DNA from: Desulfuromonadales bacterium
GTDB taxonomy: Bacteria; Desulfobacterota; Desulfuromonadia; Desulfuromonadales; Syntrophotaleaceae
Assembly: GCA_013619105.1 (NCBI GenBank)
Contig: JABXKU010000007.1
Coordinates: forward strand, 1 to 64,000
Direction: 5' to 3'
DNA: 64,000 nucleotides
Below the pieces are notes generated by a model that was given only the letters and a program-made list of their open reading frames with translations, did not search any database and was not told where the DNA came from. Position 1 is the first letter of the stretch; every line of letters begins with the position of its first letter. The position numbers and the translations under genes were made by a program. Shown piece after piece: positions 62,714 through 64,000 of the stretch.

Positions 62714-64000
62714 ATGTCCAAGAAACCCGGCATGGAAGAGGTCCAGCAACTTATCGACCTCGGTAGAGAAAAGGGTTACCTAACCTACGATGAAGTCAAC
62801 GACATCCTGCCTGAAGGGATGGTGTCCTCTGACCAGCTCGACGACGTGATGAGCATGTTCGGCGAGATGGATATCGAAGTGGTCGACTCGGAAAGCAAAG
62901 CCTCTGTCAGCATCAAAAAAAAGGCTAGCAGTACTAGCGACGATGACGACGATGATGATAGCGAAGACGAAACCGAATATGCGGCGGGTGTGCTCGGGCG
63001 GACCAGCGATCCGGTGCGCATGTATCTGCGGGAGATGGGCCAGGTCTCGTTGCTGACTCGCGAAGGCGAAGTAGAGATCGCCAAGCGGATCGAAGCCGGA
63101 GAAGCTCAGGTGACCCGGGTCATTATGAAGACTCCGATTGCCTTTAAGGACGTGCTGGTTCTCGGCGACAAACTGGCCAAAGACCAGATTGGTGTGGCCG
63201 AGATCACCAAAGAATTTGAAGTTGAAGAGGGCGCTGAGGTCGAAGAGAAGCAACGTAACCGCACCCTTGATCTGATGGCTGGAATTCGCGAGAAAAATGA
63301 GCAGCTCATGGCTTTGCGCGAGCAGCAGGCCGAGGCCACCAAAGAACAGAAGCAGGCTTTGCTGGCTGAGGAGCAGGAACTGAATATTGCCACCGGCGAG
63401 TTGATGCGCGAGATTCGTTTAAAGGATTATCAGGTCGATAAAATCGTCGATCGCCTGAAGGAATTGGCAAAACAGGTCAAAAAGGGCTTGGCTGAAGTCA
63501 GCGCTTGCGAAGAAGAGCTAGGCCGTCCCTACCGTGATATCAAGCGTCTGTTGCGCCGCATGCGCAAAAGCGATGACGATGCCCTGCAGGTCTCCGAGGA
63601 GCTCAATGCCCCCATCGATACACTGCTGGTGGTGGAAAAGAGGCTTAAGAGCGCCCAGCGCAAGTTCAAGCGGGTTGAAGAAGAGTCCGGATTTGCTCCC
63701 GAGGAGTTGCTCGACTCTCTAAAAGAGGTGCAGAAGGGCGAATGGAGAGCCAAGGCTGCCAAGTCCGAACTGGTAGAGGCCAATCTGCGGCTGGTGGTAT
63801 CCATTGCCAAAAAATACACCAACCGTGGTCTGCAGTTTCTTGATCTGATTCAGGAAGGCAACATCGGCCTGATGAAAGCCGTCGATAAATTTGAATATCA
63901 GCGGGGCTACAAGTTTTCCACCTATGCGACTTGGTGGATTCGTCAGGCAATCACCCGTGCTATTGCCGATCAGGCCCGCACCATTCGCATCCCGGTGCAT
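62714..64000 (+). CDS. rpoD: RNA polymerase primary sigma factor RpoD (partial, cut by window end)
   Basis: RpoD is the housekeeping sigma-70 factor. The ATG at 62714 has GAGGAG ten bases before it. Region 1.1 ([26 protein letters not shown]), an acidic linker with seven Asp in a row, region 1.2 ([32 protein letters not shown]) and region 2 ([68 protein letters not shown]) are complete. The window stops at IRIPVH, in region 3, after 429 codons with no stop. Regions 3 and 4 are outside. Confidence 0.96.
   Translation, partial: MSKKPGMEEVQQLIDLGREKGYLTYDEVNDILPEGMVSSDQLDDVMSMFGEMDIEVVDSESKASVSIKKKASSTSDDDDDDDSEDETEYAAGVLGRTSDPVRMYLREMGQVSLLTREGEVEIAKRIEAGEAQVTRVIMKTPIAFKDVLVLGDKLAKDQIGVAEITKEFEVEEGAEVEEKQRNRTLDLMAGIREKNEQLMALREQQAEATKEQKQALLAEEQELNIATGELMREIRLKDYQVDKIVDRLKELAKQVKKGLAEVSACEEELGRPYRDIKRLLRRMRKSDDDALQVSEELNAPIDTLLVVEKRLKSAQRKFKRVEEESGFAPEELLDSLKEVQKGEWRAKAAKSELVEANLRLVVSIAKKYTNRGLQFLDLIQEGNIGLMKAVDKFEYQRGYKFSTYATWWIRQAITRAIADQARTIRIPVH

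Noticed and set aside
1-64000. tRNA, rRNA, CRISPR or intact insertion sequences
   Set aside because: I looked at the intergenic gaps for T-loop-like stretches, direct repeats with spacers and transposase frames and found none convincing.

Overview
This 64 kb window looks like a chromosomal segment of a Gram-negative member of the Desulfuromonadales (Geobacter, Desulfuromonas or Pelobacter-like). That is an inference from gene order and content: rho-rpmE-thyX-prfA-prmC-murA followed by a his operon, then yqeY-cvpA-mutS2-dnaG-rpoD; a carboxyspermidine-type polyamine operon; an MSHA pilus locus end; and several lipoproteins and outer-membrane proteins. No rRNA, tRNA, CRISPR array or intact insertion sequence was recognised. 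GTG and TTG starts with good ribosome binding sites are common.

Layout. 1-4.4 kb: the 3' end of an MSHA pilus operon, with an mshO-mshP in-frame fusion and an mshQ-like adhesin. 4.4-9.9 kb: a minus-strand polyamine operon (XRE-cupin regulator, carboxy(nor)spermidine dehydrogenase, nspC, speA) with a clear promoter/operator and an intergenic repeat inside it. 10-17 kb: proC, then small metabolic and transport genes (a degenerate ArsC-like protein, a MATE-like flippase, gph, an SNF transporter, yggS, maf). 17-27 kb: a PocR/GAF/degenerate-GGDEF sensor, trmFO, topA with a KKPAA repeat tail, smg, dprA, a LysM protein and a CpoB-like lipoprotein. 27-31.2 kb: U32 peptidase, a small secreted protein, a lipid kinase, nudC.

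31.6-39.3 kb is the most unusual region. A plus-strand cluster (unknown protein, BtrH-type acyltransferase-like protein, ABC ATPase, ABC-2 permease, stand-alone acyl carrier protein) converges on a minus-strand pair (B12-binding radical SAM protein, KAS III-like ketosynthase), with a flavin-oxidoreductase-fold gene behind it. Together they have the parts to build an acyl chain on a carrier protein, transfer it to an acceptor and export the product. I infer an uncharacterised acyl-metabolite or lipid synthesis and export system.

39.5-46 kb: a lipoprotein, a nudC remnant, metX under a SAM-I riboswitch with its own terminator, an Fe-S type Rrf2 regulator, gluQRS, a beta-barrel protein and another lipoprotein. 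46-64 kb: core genes, all on the plus strand. Histidine biosynthesis is nearly complete (hisG-short form, hisD, B, H, A, F, IE), but the HisI half of HisIE has lost most of its metal ligands and short HisG needs a HisZ partner that is not in the window. The window ends inside rpoD.
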